32,016 nucleotides of DNA from positions 1-32,016 of the forward strand of contig JAUWCZ010000018.1 of assembly GCA_030609055.1 (NCBI GenBank), in the 5' to 3' direction. The notes under the pieces were generated by a model. That model had not been told where the DNA came from. It saw only the letters and a list, made by a program, of their open reading frames with translations, and searched no databases. The position numbers were made by a program, and so were the translations under genes. Numbering within the stretch: the stretch's first letter is position 1; each line of letters opens with the position of its first letter. The stretch is from Chloroflexota bacterium. Its GTDB lineage: Bacteria > Chloroflexota > Anaerolineae > Anaerolineales > UBA11858. Shown here piece after piece: positions 1 to 8,638 of the stretch.

Positions 1-808
1 GATAGCTCATATTTTCGATAACCCCTAAGATCGGTATCTCTAATTCCTGGAACATATTAATCCCGCGCAGGGCATCATCCAGAGATACCTGCTGGGGCAG
101 GGTCACAATTAGTCCGCCTTGCAGCTCCAGAGTCTGATTTAAGCTGAGCTGGACATCTCCAGTCCCCGGGGGAAGATCAACCACAAGATAATCTAATTCT
201 CCCCAATCAACATCCGAAATGAATTGTTTAATCGCGGAATGAAGCATTGGACCACGCCAGATCAACGCCTGCTCAGGTTTTACCATGAAACCAATTGACA
301 TGACCTTCACACCATGACCTTCTCCGGGGAGGATTTTTTCATCTTTCATACCACCCAGTCGATCGACGCCCATCATGGTGGGAATATTCGGTCCATATAT
401 ATCAGCATCCAGCAAACCCACCTGAGCTCCTTTCTGCGCCAGAATAACCGCCAGATTTACAGCAACAGTGCTTTTTCCCACACCGCCTTTACCGGAAGCA
501 ACAGCAATGACATTTTTGATATTGGAAGGCGCAGATTTCTTTTGACCTACTGGCACCTTGGCACCCATATCGATATTCACTTCACTAACTCCATCAATTG
601 CCCGGATTGCTGCCAAGGCACTGTCTTTAATTTCATCCCGTAATGGGCAGGCAGGCGTGGTGAGATTTATCGTAAAATTAACTTTTTTTCCATCCACTTC
701 CACATTATCAATCATGCCTAAACTGACCAGATCTCGGCCAATTTCGGGATCTTTGACTTCTCCAAGAGCTTTCATAACCGCTTCGCGGAGTATATCGTTT
801 GAAGCCAT
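1..808 (-). CDS. mrp: Mrp/NBP35 family P-loop ATPase, iron-sulfur cluster carrier (3' end truncated by window start)
   Basis: Own translation of the reverse strand from ATG at 808: MASNDILREAVMKALGEVKDPEIGRDLVSLGMI...VIAVASGKGGVGKSTVAVNLAVILAQKGAQVGLLDADIYGPNIPTMMG...; N-terminal DUF59/MIP18-like domain plus deviant Walker A GKGGVGKS. Not in the ORF track because it runs off the window. Confidence 0.95.
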   Translation of the reverse strand, partial: MASNDILREAVMKALGEVKDPEIGRDLVSLGMIDNVEVDGKKVNFTINLTTPACPLRDEIKDSALAAIRAIDGVSEVNIDMGAKVPVGQKKSAPSNIKNVIAVASGKGGVGKSTVAVNLAVILAQKGAQVGLLDADIYGPNIPTMMGVDRLGGMKDEKILPGEGHGVKVMSIGFMVKPEQALIWRGPMLHSAIKQFISDVDWGELDYLVVDLPPGTGDVQLSLNQTLELQGGLIVTLPQQVSLDDALRGINMFQELEIPILGVIENMSY

Positions 809-988
809 ATTCAACCATCCTGATTTGAGATCTAAAATTACCAGCCTCCATTCTAACATTAATAACTCAAATCATTCTCAAAATTGTATTAGAATAAATC
901 TCCCCAGAACAACAAAGACCAAAGTCTTCCTCCAAAATAATCAAAGATTGAAAGAGAAATCCCTTTTCCCCTGATCATTCAAGACAGA

Positions 989-1017
989 CTGACAAGAAAG
1001 CCAAGATATTATATAAT
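989..1017 (+). promoter_or_regulatory. sigma70-like promoter for the GrpB-family gene
   Basis: CTGACA (989-994), 17-nt spacer, TATAAT (1012-1017). Confidence 0.6.
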
Positions 1018-1109
1018 TATGAGGTGGACTGAGATCCTCAGGCAACACTTGAAAAGTCATTCTCAGCCTCGGTGAGGACCTCTACCTTGTCAAAAAGAGA
1101 GTTATTTCT

Positions 1110-1691
1110 ATGACTGATGCCGAACACAACACTCCAGAACAGCGGGAAGTAGAACTGGTACCGCATAATCCGGAATGGTCACAATTAGCTGATGAAGAAG
1201 CCCAGCTGATCCAGGATCATCTGGCAATAAATGTGGTCGATATTTACCATATCGGCAGTACTTCTGTCCCGGGGATTAAAGCAAAACCCATTCTGGATTT
1301 TGTTATCGAAGTGGAAAACCTGGATGATGTAATCCAGTCCGTTGATGCCCTTGAAACACTGGGCTATTCCCCCAAGGGGGAGCATGGGATTCCAGGCAGA
1401 CAGTTTTTCACTAAAGATACCAATGACGAACGCAGCCATCACCTGCATATCTTTCAGACAGGTCACCCGGATATTGAAAGACATCTGGTGTTTAGGGATT
1501 TTCTCCGTGCCAATCCAGAGGCTGCCCGTGAATATGAAAAACTGAAGGAAAAACTCGCCAAGCGATTCCCAAAAAGAAGCGGCAGCTATACTGAAGCCAA
1601 ATCTGATTTTATCCTGGGTATGGATGAAGTAGCCCGATACTGGTTAGAACAACAGAACTTCGGAAAAGAATCCCCAGATCAAGATTTCTGA
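1110..1691 (+). CDS. GrpB family protein (UPF0157, nucleotidyltransferase-like)
   Basis: VELVPHNPEWSQLADEEAQLI...VVDIYHIGSTSVPGIKAKPILDFVIEV is the typical GrpB/UPF0157 signature. Confidence 0.9.
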   Translation: MTDAEHNTPEQREVELVPHNPEWSQLADEEAQLIQDHLAINVVDIYHIGSTSVPGIKAKPILDFVIEVENLDDVIQSVDALETLGYSPKGEHGIPGRQFFTKDTNDERSHHLHIFQTGHPDIERHLVFRDFLRANPEAAREYEKLKEKLAKRFPKRSGSYTEAKSDFILGMDEVARYWLEQQNFGKESPDQDF

Positions 1692-1821
1692 TCAGTATCT
1701 TTTTTATCCTACCCCACGGCTCCCATTCTCCCAATCATTTCGTCTCTAAATCTCCCAGTCTATTGCCGTTCAAACCTGAAATTGCTAATGGATTTCTTTT
1801 ACCTATCAAAATAAGCTAGCA

Positions 1822-2739
1822 ATGAAAGCACTTCCCTCAGATTTTATTAACCGGATTTCAAAGGTTTACGGTGATGCAGGAGAATCCTGGCTGAACCAGC
1901 TGCCGGAATTGCGGAAATCCGTTCTGGATCGCTGGTCCCTTACAGGTGGCGATCCACTTTACCCTCTAACGTACAATTACCTGGAAAACGCAGAGGATAG
2001 GAATGGAACAGCTGTCATTCTGAAACTTGGCGTTCCCAGCCCGGAACTCACCACTGAGATCCTGGCACTCCAGCAATATAGCGGGAAGGGTGCTGTCCGG
2101 ATTATCCAGGGAGATCCAGAGCAGGGAGCTCTATTGCTGGAAAGGGTTTATCCAGGGACAAACCTGTTAGGGATTGAAAATGATGAGATAGCTACCCGGA
2201 CTGCTTGCCAGGTCATGCAGCGAATCTGGATTGAAGCACCTGATGGCGGGTTTTTCCCCAACATGGCAGATTGGTGCCGAGGATTTAATAGATATGGGAA
2301 ACAATACCCCGGGGACAGCGGTCCCCTACCCAAAAATTTGATTCATCGGGGGGAAGCATTAGCTCAGGAACTGCTCCAAAACCAAAACACATCGCTGTTA
2401 TTGCATGGGGATCTTCACCATATGAATATCCTGCTGGGAGAGGGGGGATCCTGGATCGCGATCGATCCTAAAGGAGTAATTGGAGAGCCCAGTTTTGAAG
2501 TCGGTCCGCTGCTTACTAATCCGACGTCGGATTTGATAACCTACCCCAACCTGGAACAGGTTCTCAGCCGCCGGTTGGATATTCTGACTGAAACCCTGGC
2601 GCTGGACCGGTTCCGCATGGCTGCCTGGAGTTTCACCCGGGCTGTTCTATCGGCTGTGTGGGTGGTTGAGGATCAAGGAGACAACTGGGTATATTGGACT
2701 ACGATAGCGGAGTGTATGCGCGTATTAATTCCGAAATAA
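1822..2739 (+). CDS. Streptomycin 6-kinase/APH(6)-like aminoglycoside phosphotransferase family protein
   Basis: LLLHGDLHHMNILLGEGGSWIAIDPKGVIGEPSFEVGPLLTNP: kinase catalytic HGD and IDPKG motifs as in the APH(6) family. Confidence 0.8.
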   Translation: MKALPSDFINRISKVYGDAGESWLNQLPELRKSVLDRWSLTGGDPLYPLTYNYLENAEDRNGTAVILKLGVPSPELTTEILALQQYSGKGAVRIIQGDPEQGALLLERVYPGTNLLGIENDEIATRTACQVMQRIWIEAPDGGFFPNMADWCRGFNRYGKQYPGDSGPLPKNLIHRGEALAQELLQNQNTSLLLHGDLHHMNILLGEGGSWIAIDPKGVIGEPSFEVGPLLTNPTSDLITYPNLEQVLSRRLDILTETLALDRFRMAAWSFTRAVLSAVWVVEDQGDNWVYWTTIAECMRVLIPK

Positions 2740-2744
2740 TCAAT

Positions 2745-2779
2745 AAACTCCCAGTACGCAGGAATCTGGGAGTTTTATT
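2745..2779. terminator. Bidirectional rho-independent terminator between convergent APH-like gene and glmS
   Basis: AAACTCCCAG (2745-2754) / CTGGGAGTTT (2766-2775), perfect 10-bp stem with flanking T/A runs. Confidence 0.8.
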
Positions 2780-2782
2780 TGT

Positions 2783-4624
2783 TTATTCTACTGTGACAGA
2801 TTTTGCCAGGTTGCGTGGCTGATCTACATCCAATCCTCGCTGTGCGGCGATGTGGTAAGCCAGTAACTGTAACGGGATCACAGTGGTGACAGGACTTAAC
2901 ATCCAGGGCGTATCAGGCACATTAAGTACATGATCAGCCTGGGATAGGATTTGCTGATCCCCTTCAGTCGCAACCGCGATGACCCGTCCTCCCCGGGTTT
3001 TGGCTTGCTCAATCTGATTAATCATCTTTTCATACCAGGGATCACGGGGAGCAATAACTACAACCGGAAGACCAGAATCAATTAATGCAATTGGTCCATG
3101 TTTCATCTCCCCGGCCGGATATCCTTCGGCGTGGATATAGGAAATCTCTTTCAGTTTCAGGGCACCCTCATAGGCAGTGGGCATATTGATACCTCTGCCC
3201 AGGTAGAGTGCATTTTGGACTTCCAGTAGATTATCTGCGACCAGCTTTACTTCATTCTCTTTATCAAGACACCGGCCTGCTAAATCTGGGACCAGTCTTA
3301 AATCATCAACCAACTGACGGCGTTGATTTTCATCAATTGTCCCTCGTAATTCTCCCAACAGAATCGCCAGCATATACAAATCAACCAAGGGTGCTGTATA
3401 GGCTTTGGTTGAAGCCACTCCGATTTCCGGACCAACCTGCATAGAAATGTAACCATCAGCGATGCGCATCGCTTGTGATCCAATTGCATTCACAATCGAC
3501 CACAGGGTTGCACCTTTCCGCCGTCCTTCTTCCATCGCAGCTAATGTATCAGCTGTTTCCCCGGATTGGCTGATTGCCAGGACAACCATTTTCTCATCCA
3601 CTATAGGATCCTGATAGCGGAATTCAGATCCGATTTCCACCTCTACCGGGATGCGGGCGATACGTTCTATCAACACTTTACCCACCATACCTGCATAGGA
3701 CGCCGTTCCACAGGCAATAATGAAGATTTTGCTGATTTCCTTTACCATAGCCGGGGATACATTTAAACTTGGCAACTGAATTGAACCCAACTCGTAATCT
3801 ACTCTTCCAGCAATGGTTTCAGTGAGTGAGCGGACCTGCTCATGGATTTCTTTGTGCATAAAATGGCGGTATTCACCCTTCTCAGCCGATACCGGATCCC
3901 AGGGGATATTATGCACCTCCGGCTGGATTCCCTTCCCCTCCAGTGTCAACACTTCCACTCCTTCACGGTTGACAACCGCCATCTGTCGGGATTCAAGGAA
4001 TATCATTTCCCGGGTATGTTCCAGTATGGCAGGTAAATCGGATGCAATATACATTTCATCCTTACCCTGCCCGATGACAACTCCCCCGGCATTCCCAATT
4101 CTGGCAGCAATGATTTTATCCGGTTCAATTCTGCTCATCACAACGATGCCGTGGGCACCTTTCAGGTGGAGCAGCGCTTTTTGCACAGCAGTTGTGATAT
4201 TCCCTCCCCCGGAGAGGTATCGCTCGATCAAGTGGACAATCACTTCCGAATCAGTTTCAGATTGGAATACTACCCCTTCGCTTTCCAATTCATCCCGAAG
4301 GATGGAAAAATTCTCCACAATCCCATTGTGAACCACAACAACATCCCCTGTCATTCCCAGATGAGGATGCGCATTTCTAGTATTCGGTTCCCCGTGGGTT
4401 GCCCAGCGGGTGTGTCCAATTCCGATATTCCCCGTTACTGGCGATTCCTGAACCAGTTGGCTCAACCGTTCCAATTTACCGGCATCACGTCTGATTTCAA
4501 TCTTGTCATTCTCAAGAACAGCAATGCCAGCCGAGTCATACCCTCGATACTCAAGCTTTTTCAACCCATTCATGATAATGGGCGTGGCATTTTGGGGTCC
4601 GATATAACCTACAATTCCACACAT
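2783..4624 (-). CDS. glmS: Glutamine-fructose-6-phosphate aminotransferase (isomerizing)
   Basis: MCGIVGYIGPQ... N-terminal Cys amidotransferase and two SIS domains, ending DVDQPRNLAKSVTVE. Start moved from ORF-track 4732 to ATG 4624 (Cys must follow the initiator Met; GGGAGGG SD upstream). Confidence 0.97.
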   Translation of the reverse strand: MCGIVGYIGPQNATPIIMNGLKKLEYRGYDSAGIAVLENDKIEIRRDAGKLERLSQLVQESPVTGNIGIGHTRWATHGEPNTRNAHPHLGMTGDVVVVHNGIVENFSILRDELESEGVVFQSETDSEVIVHLIERYLSGGGNITTAVQKALLHLKGAHGIVVMSRIEPDKIIAARIGNAGGVVIGQGKDEMYIASDLPAILEHTREMIFLESRQMAVVNREGVEVLTLEGKGIQPEVHNIPWDPVSAEKGEYRHFMHKEIHEQVRSLTETIAGRVDYELGSIQLPSLNVSPAMVKEISKIFIIACGTASYAGMVGKVLIERIARIPVEVEIGSEFRYQDPIVDEKMVVLAISQSGETADTLAAMEEGRRKGATLWSIVNAIGSQAMRIADGYISMQVGPEIGVASTKAYTAPLVDLYMLAILLGELRGTIDENQRRQLVDDLRLVPDLAGRCLDKENEVKLVADNLLEVQNALYLGRGINMPTAYEGALKLKEISYIHAEGYPAGEMKHGPIALIDSGLPVVVIAPRDPWYEKMINQIEQAKTRGGRVIAVATEGDQQILSQADHVLNVPDTPWMLSPVTTVIPLQLLAYHIAAQRGLDVDQPRNLAKSVTVE

Positions 4625-4735
4625 ATGGTGTACCCTCCCTGAACATTTCAGCCTGGCCTGACATTCTGGACCAGTAAGAAGATTGCCGAGCTCACAGGAC
4701 AAGAGAAGTAAGCTGAATTCTATTAAAGTCACCTA

Positions 4736-4977
4736 GGATGATGTTGTCCCACCGGTCACCCGGGGTTTTATCATCCGTTTAGATTGGAGGGAAAAATCGG
4801 AGTGTGACAATCTCCGGAGGGCTTCCGCTGATGGTTCGATTTTCCTGACTTGTATCTCCCCCAGTCAGTTAGCCTCCACAATTGGAGGAACCCTCATCCT
4901 CGTCAACTCAAGATGCAGTACGATGCAGATTTGGATCACTACCTATCCAGTGTGCTTTCAATCTTGAGCCCTTGCGC
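4736..4977 (-). ncRNA. glmS ribozyme: glmS ribozyme (variant, expanded P2.1 region)
   Basis: Minus-strand RNA ...AAUA|GCGCAAGGG-CUCAAGAU(P2)...AUCUUGAG-UUGACGAGGAUGAGGGUU...AUCAGCGGAAGCCCUCCGGAG(P3)AUUGUCACACUCCG...GGAUGAUAAAACCCCGGGUGACCGGUGGGACAACAUCAUCC(P4/P4.1). Matches the class core (A|GCGC cleavage site, UUGACGAGG, GCGG..GCCCU, AAAACC) and lies directly upstream of glmS. Confidence 0.92.
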
Positions 4978-5068
4978 TATTTCCCTAACCCAAAGTATTC
5001 CTTTCACCTCCTTCCTGGTAAAAATCCCCAAAGAAATCGTTAAAAATTCAGATTCCCTAGCGGTTGTT

Positions 5069-5097
5069 ATCTTACTCGAAGAAGCAATTTCCTGCAA
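5069..5097 (-). promoter_or_regulatory. Putative sigma70-like promoter for glmS ribozyme-glmS transcript
   Basis: On minus strand: TTGCAG (5097-5092), 17-nt spacer, TAAGAT (5074-5069), just downstream of the cyclophilin stop codon. Confidence 0.45.
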
Positions 5098-5105
5098 GTC
5101 CTGCC

Positions 5106-5585
5106 TCAGGCAACTACACTTGCATCTTGGATCACGTCACCCTGCTCAATGCTATCTACTACATCTTCTCCCTTGATGACTTTTCCGAATACTGTGTGTT
5201 TTCCATCCAAATGCGGCTGAGGAAGATGGGTGATAAAGAATTGACTGCCGTTTGTATTCGGACCTGAATTGGCCATGGAAATAACTTTACTGACATGTTT
5301 AAGTGGGTTGCTGACAAGTTCATCCTCAAATTTGTACCCTGGATCACCACTGCCGGTTCCAGTTGGATCTCCTCCCTGGATCATGAAATTCTCGATTACA
5401 CGGTGGAAAGTAATCCCATCATAATATTTTTCTTTCACTAAAAAAATATAATTGTTAACCGTTTTCGGGGCATGTTCTGGGTATAATTCCAGCTGAATTT
5501 CCCCTTTGTTGGTTTCCAGTTTTACCACATAAACCTGATCCTCAAGGATTGTCAATGCCGGCGGGGTTTCCCATTGTTTGGTCAT
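5106..5585 (-). CDS. Peptidyl-prolyl cis-trans isomerase, cyclophilin type
   Basis: [46 protein letters not shown]...[18 protein letters not shown]: cyclophilin signature. Confidence 0.97.
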   Translation of the reverse strand: MTKQWETPPALTILEDQVYVVKLETNKGEIQLELYPEHAPKTVNNYIFLVKEKYYDGITFHRVIENFMIQGGDPTGTGSGDPGYKFEDELVSNPLKHVSKVISMANSGPNTNGSQFFITHLPQPHLDGKHTVFGKVIKGEDVVDSIEQGDVIQDASVVA

Positions 5586-5677
5586 ATTTCCTCACTTTGT
5601 TGTATTCCAAACCCTCATAAGTTCAGGCTATTATATCATTCAAATTGTGGGAAAGATCTTTCCCGGATCATCTTAGT

Positions 5678-5713
5678 TAAAAAAGTACCAGATTTCAAGA
5701 AGAAATCTGGTAC
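5678..5713 (-). terminator. Rho-independent terminator of the DUF5666-like repeat gene
   Basis: Perfect 12-bp stem GTACCAGATTTC/GAAATCTGGTAC with 5-nt loop followed on the minus strand by TTTTTT. Confidence 0.85.
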
Positions 5714-5764
5714 CAGGAGCAGATCATAAGGTCCCGTGCTGGCAACCGCTAACTATTAAGGAGA

Positions 5765-6889
5765 TTATCGAGGATCAAAAGGTCCGGGGTCAGGCGGTCG
5801 CTTAGGGGCCACATCGGCATCCGGACGACCGGGAGGGGCATCAGCATCAGGCCGCTCTGGACGCGGCTCCCCAGCCACAACCAGGCGGGCTAAAAGGGAT
5901 CCATCAGCTTGTTCTATTGCCACAACACCGGCTCGCATATCTTTCTCCAGATCTCCCAGATTCTCCACCTGACCACGGAATTTAGTATTTTCATCTACAA
6001 AGATAGTCAGTACAGTCCCATCGGGTTTGGTTAGTTTAAATTTACCAGCACCGACTGCTACACTGAAAACTGTTCCCTTTGCTCTGATAATCTCCGGGCG
6101 GTCGCCGGCGATGACCATCACCGCCCAGAGTTTGCCATCTTCATCAGCTTTGGCAGCCACTCCAGCCTGCCAGCCAACTTGCATCTCATCCAGGCTGGAT
6201 AACTGACCCTGGTAGCGGGTTTTATCGTTTACAAATAATCTCATCACCCTTCCGTCCGATGTTTCGATTTCAAAATTTCCTGCCCCGGGATCAACAGCTG
6301 TCACTACACCCTTAGCCTTGATCAATTCGGGTGCTTCTCCTGCAATCAGGGCTTTGGTCATCAATTTCCCATCTTCAGTTTCTATAGCTGCGACACCAGC
6401 CTTCCAACCTACCTGTAGTTCCTCTAATCCACTGATTTGACCCCCGTAGCGGGTGTTTTCATCCACAAAAAAGGTTATGATATTCCCGTCCGGATTTTTT
6501 ATCCGGAACTTTCCAGCAATAGGATCCACTTCCGTAACCTCTCCCCGCACCTTAACCAACTCCGGGGGGTCGCCGGCTATCACGAGTACAGCTAGTAAAT
6601 TGCTACCTTCCCCCTCACGGGCGGCAACACCAGCTCTCCAACCTACTTGAAGGTCTTCCAAGCTCTCCAGTTCCCCCCGGAAACGAGTATTCTCATCTAC
6701 AAAAAATGTCATCACCGTTCCGTCTTGTGTTTCGAGCCGGAATTTTCCTGCCGCGGTATTAACAGATATCACTTCTCCCCGAGCTTTAACTAATCCAAGG
6801 GGGTTTTCCTCCTCGGCAAAAACAGTCCCGCTGACGGATACTGCGATTACCAGAGCTGCCAGAACAGATAAAAGCATTTTCTTTAACAT
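5765..6889 (-). CDS. Secreted repeat protein with four DUF5666-like domains and Pro-rich C-terminus
   Basis: Signal peptide MLKKMLLSVLAALVIAVSVSGTVFA, then four tandem ~78-aa units (G.V..V....GKF.....DG.....FVDENT...G.......L..GW.AGV.A.....LLA..VIAG). ATG at 6889 has SD GGAGGTAACC. Confidence 0.8.
   Translation of the reverse strand: MLKKMLLSVLAALVIAVSVSGTVFAEEENPLGLVKARGEVISVNTAAGKFRLETQDGTVMTFFVDENTRFRGELESLEDLQVGWRAGVAAREGEGSNLLAVLVIAGDPPELVKVRGEVTEVDPIAGKFRIKNPDGNIITFFVDENTRYGGQISGLEELQVGWKAGVAAIETEDGKLMTKALIAGEAPELIKAKGVVTAVDPGAGNFEIETSDGRVMRLFVNDKTRYQGQLSSLDEMQVGWQAGVAAKADEDGKLWAVMVIAGDRPEIIRAKGTVFSVAVGAGKFKLTKPDGTVLTIFVDENTKFRGQVENLGDLEKDMRAGVVAIEQADGSLLARLVVAGEPRPERPDADAPPGRPDADVAPKRPPDPGPFDPR
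5855..6793 (-). repeat. Four tandem coding repeats, 78/78/78/79 aa (234/234/234/237 bp)
   Basis: Units start LVKARGEV (6793), LVKVRGEV (6559), LIKAKGVV (6325), IIRAKGTV (6091); counted residue by residue. Confidence 0.9.
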
Positions 6890-7068
6890 GGTTACCTCCA
6901 TTAAAATGGGCTATTCTTAATCTTCAGCTCTAGCATACGAAATCTCTGTAAATATGAATCAATCAGGATGTAAAAACGATGTAAAAAAATCAACCAAAAA
7001 CACTGTCGGATGGTACTACTCCAGCAGTGTTTTTACCAATTGGTTTGGATAGTAATTTGGGTAGAGAA

Positions 7069-7713
7069 TTACTTCGCCGGGAATACTACTTCTTCTTTAC
7101 CGGTTAGTTTCTCCTGGACAAGGTCGGCAACAATATCCAGATGACCTTTCTTATGGACAAAGTCCAAGTTATCCGAGCGGATTTTTAGTACAGGACAGAG
7201 ATCAAAGGTTTCCATCCAATCATCATAAAATGAATCCAGCAGCGAAAGGTATTCCAGTGTGATTCCAGATTCCATCTTTCTCCCCCTCTCTTCAATCCTT
7301 TTTAGAAGAATTTCCGGTGGGGCTACCAGGTATATCAAGAGGTCTGGTTCAGGCAAATGATTGGCGATTTGGTGAAACACCCTTCGGTAGGACATAAAAT
7401 CCCGTTCGGACAGACTGCCCTGATGAAATAACGCCCGGGCGAATATTTTTACATCCTCGTATATACTTCGGTCTGCGATCGCAGATCTGCTGTCCCTAAC
7501 AAGCTCGAGATACTGTTGTGCCCTGTGACCCAGGAAATAAATCTGCAGGTGAAATGACCAGGCACCCATATCCTGATAAAAGTCGCTCAGGTAGGGATTA
7601 TCAATCACGGACTCAAAGGCTGCCCGCCATCCCAACCTGTCCCCCAACCGCTCGGTCAGGGAGGTTTTCCCGGTGCCGATATTCCCTGCCACTAGAACCA
7701 GTTTTCCAGTCAT
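7069..7713 (-). CDS. Deoxynucleoside kinase family protein
   Basis: MTGKLVLVAGNIGTGKTSLTERLG Walker A; RSAIADRSIYEDVKIFARALF (DRSIYED, typical dNK/dGK). ATG 7713 has SD GGAGGG; ORF-track start at 7749 is an alternative. Confidence 0.92.
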   Translation of the reverse strand: MTGKLVLVAGNIGTGKTSLTERLGDRLGWRAAFESVIDNPYLSDFYQDMGAWSFHLQIYFLGHRAQQYLELVRDSRSAIADRSIYEDVKIFARALFHQGSLSERDFMSYRRVFHQIANHLPEPDLLIYLVAPPEILLKRIEERGRKMESGITLEYLSLLDSFYDDWMETFDLCPVLKIRSDNLDFVHKKGHLDIVADLVQEKLTGKEEVVFPAK

Positions 7714-7784
7714 TGATTTACCCTCCAGCGATGGCTGAACTTTTCCCATTATAACCTTAACCCTTTCAGGTGTTCAAATATGAG

Positions 7785-7812
7785 TTGACAGGTTCAGGTG
7801 GTTGGGTATACG
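7785..7812 (+). promoter_or_regulatory. sigma70-like promoter upstream of the PIMT gene
   Basis: TTGACA (7785-7790), 16-nt spacer, TATACG (7807-7812). Confidence 0.5.
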
Positions 7813-7855
7813 ATTAATACACCAATTATTCCGACCAATTCTAAAGAGGAAAGAA

Positions 7856-8638
7856 ATGAAATCACAGCGAGGTTTTCCTGGGTTCGGTTTTGTTCTGGTT
7901 TTGCTTATAACCCTAAATATCAGCTGCCAGCCTGCCGCAACAGATCAAGAGGCAATCCAAAATAAGGGAACAACACAGCCAGCGCCGTCATCCACACCTG
8001 ATATAGATCTAACCACTGAAGAGCGGGAAAAAATGGTTAGCAGCCAGATCAAAACCCGAGGAGTGAAGGATCCCCAGGTTTTAACAGCAATGGAAACCGT
8101 TCCCCGTCATGAATTTGTCCCTGATCAATACCTCTCCCAAGCCTATGAAGATCACCCTTTGCCTATTGGGTATGGACAAACCATCTCCCAACCCTTTATC
8201 GTCGCCTTGATGACCGAGGTTCTGCAGCTGGAAAAGGGAGATCGCGTCTTAGAAATCGGGACAGGCAGCGGATACCAGGCAGCTGTCCTGGCTGAAATGG
8301 AGACAAAGGTCTTCACAATCGAGATTATTCCAGAATTGGCAGGCAAGGCGGAACAGAGACTGGACAAGCTCGGTTATACAGACATTGAGGTTCGCTATGC
8401 CGATGGGTATTACGGCTGGGAAGAACATGCTCCGTTCGACGCGGTTATCGTTACAGCTGCCCCGGATCATTTGCCGCTACCGCTCATTCAGCAACTGGCT
8501 GAAGGCGGACGTTTGGTGATCCCGATCGGTCCTATAGGCGCAGTTCAGACACTCTGGTTGTTTGAAAAAATCGAGGGGGAATTACTTGCAAAGAATCTAG
8601 GTGCAGTTCAGTTTGTCCCCTTTACCGGGAATCATTAG
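7856..8638 (+). CDS. pcm: Protein-L-isoaspartate(D-aspartate) O-methyltransferase with N-terminal signal/lipoprotein-like peptide
   Basis: VPRHEFVP..YLSQAYEDHPLPIGYGQTISQPFIVALM...VLEIGTGSGYQAAVLAEM is PIMT; preceded by MKSQRGFPGFGFVLVLLITLNISCQPAATDQEA. ATG 7856 has SD AAGAGGA. Confidence 0.93.
   Translation: MKSQRGFPGFGFVLVLLITLNISCQPAATDQEAIQNKGTTQPAPSSTPDIDLTTEEREKMVSSQIKTRGVKDPQVLTAMETVPRHEFVPDQYLSQAYEDHPLPIGYGQTISQPFIVALMTEVLQLEKGDRVLEIGTGSGYQAAVLAEMETKVFTIEIIPELAGKAEQRLDKLGYTDIEVRYADGYYGWEEHAPFDAVIVTAAPDHLPLPLIQQLAEGGRLVIPIGPIGAVQTLWLFEKIEGELLAKNLGAVQFVPFTGNH

Noticed and set aside
314-974. Plus-strand ORFs 314-643 and 558-974
   Set aside because: Antisense to the mrp coding sequence, which gives a clear conserved translation.
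3813-4642. Long plus-strand ORFs (172 and 163 aa) antisense to glmS
   Set aside because: They mirror the glmS coding strand, show no recognisable domain and have no SD; glmS is unambiguous.
4736-4800. T-box antiterminator-like GGTGGGAC in the glmS leader
   Set aside because: No specifier loop or AGGGTGGNACCGCG box; the segment is P4/P4.1 of the glmS ribozyme.
4850-5267. Plus-strand ORFs opposite the glmS leader and cyclophilin
   Set aside because: They lie across the ribozyme/leader and antisense to a cyclophilin; low-complexity translations.
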